Assembly: GCA_002104895.1 (NCBI GenBank)
Contig: MCFG01000375.1
Span: 45,001-66,338 of the forward strand
Source: Anaeromyces robustus
Lineage: Eukaryota; Neocallimastigomycota; Neocallimastigomycetes; Neocallimastigales; Neocallimastigaceae
DNA length: 21,338 nucleotides
Reading direction: 5' to 3'
The translations under genes were made by a program, and so were the position numbers. Of the stretch, positions 21,063 to 21,338 are shown in pieces. The first letter of the stretch is position 1, and every line of letters begins with the position of its first letter. Under the pieces are notes generated by a model. It had not been told where the DNA came from and ran no database searches. It worked only from the letters and a program-made list of their open reading frames with translations.

Positions 21063-21282
21063 ATATTATATTATATTATATTATATTATATTATATTATA
21101 TTATATTATATTATATTATATTATATTATATTATATTATATTATATTATATTATATTATATTATATTATATTATATTATATTATATTATATTATATTATA
21201 TTATATTATATTATATTATATTATATTATATTATATTATATTATATTATATTATATTATATTATATTATATTATATTATATT
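21063..21282. repeat. Pentanucleotide microsatellite (ATATT)44
   Basis: This is 220 bp of perfect period-5 sequence, 44 copies without a single mismatch, ending where TTA becomes TTT at 21283. The perfection implies ongoing slippage and recent expansion. The plus-strand frame that reads through it (repeated Ile, Leu and Tyr) is an artefact of the repeat. Confidence 0.97.
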
Positions 21283-21309
21283 TGATTTTTTTTCTTTTTT
21301 CCTATAAAA

Positions 21310-21338
21310 AAATAATAATAATAATAATAATATATATA
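21310..21338. repeat. AAT trinucleotide repeat at window edge
   Basis: About seven AAT units are followed by a short TA run that continues to the end of the window. It is a simple repeat next to the larger pentanucleotide array, with only a short T-rich gap between them. Confidence 0.85.

Noticed and set aside
21023-21307. Plus-strand open frame through the pentanucleotide array
   Set aside because: It is low-complexity Ile, Leu and Tyr generated by a microsatellite.

Overview
The window looks like nuclear DNA of a eukaryote with an extremely AT-rich genome. The best guess is an anaerobic gut fungus (Neocallimastigomycota). The reasons are coding sequence whose third codon positions are nearly all A or T, intergenic DNA that is almost pure A/T with long homopolymers and microsatellites, and one giant gene with no obvious introns. 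The taxonomic call is inference; no rRNA or other marker gene is present.

Positions 1-19683 (minus strand) hold essentially one gene, a very large multimodular nonribosomal peptide synthetase (NRPS) that runs out of the window at position 1. Read 5' to 3' on the minus strand, its domains are C1-A1-T1, C2-A2-T2, C3-A3-T3, C4-A4-T4, C5-A5-T5, C6-A6-T6 and the start of C7 (C, condensation; A, adenylation; T, peptidyl carrier). That is about 6,560 codons within the window. Modules 2-6 repeat with a period of about 3.21-3.24 kb. No epimerase, methyltransferase, thioesterase or reductase domain is visible, and the 3' end is missing.

The reading frame is broken. An extra A in an A7 run (11066-11072) shifts the frame inside A3, and a TGA (10557-10559) lies in the same A domain. 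The 5' end is also odd: the frame of C1 has no ATG before codon 21, while an ATG lies just upstream in another frame, one base off across an A6 run. Downstream of the TGA the frame stays open for 10.5 kb to the window edge. These may be assembly errors, a recent null allele or a decaying module 3.

The modules share long, nearly identical blocks in mosaic patterns. C4-A4 core matches C6-A6 core, A2 and A5 share their last two thirds, the first third of A2 is A4-like, and the end of A6 is A2/A5-like. This points to repeated duplication and recombination inside the gene. Module 1 is different: C1 has lost its catalytic His and A1 has Asn in place of the usual Asp that binds the substrate amino group. 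C7 is also divergent.

Positions 19690-21338 carry no recognisable gene. They hold a 30-bp tandem repeat directly upstream of the NRPS, a T29 tract, a 25-bp direct repeat, a 44-copy pentanucleotide microsatellite and an AAT repeat at the window edge.
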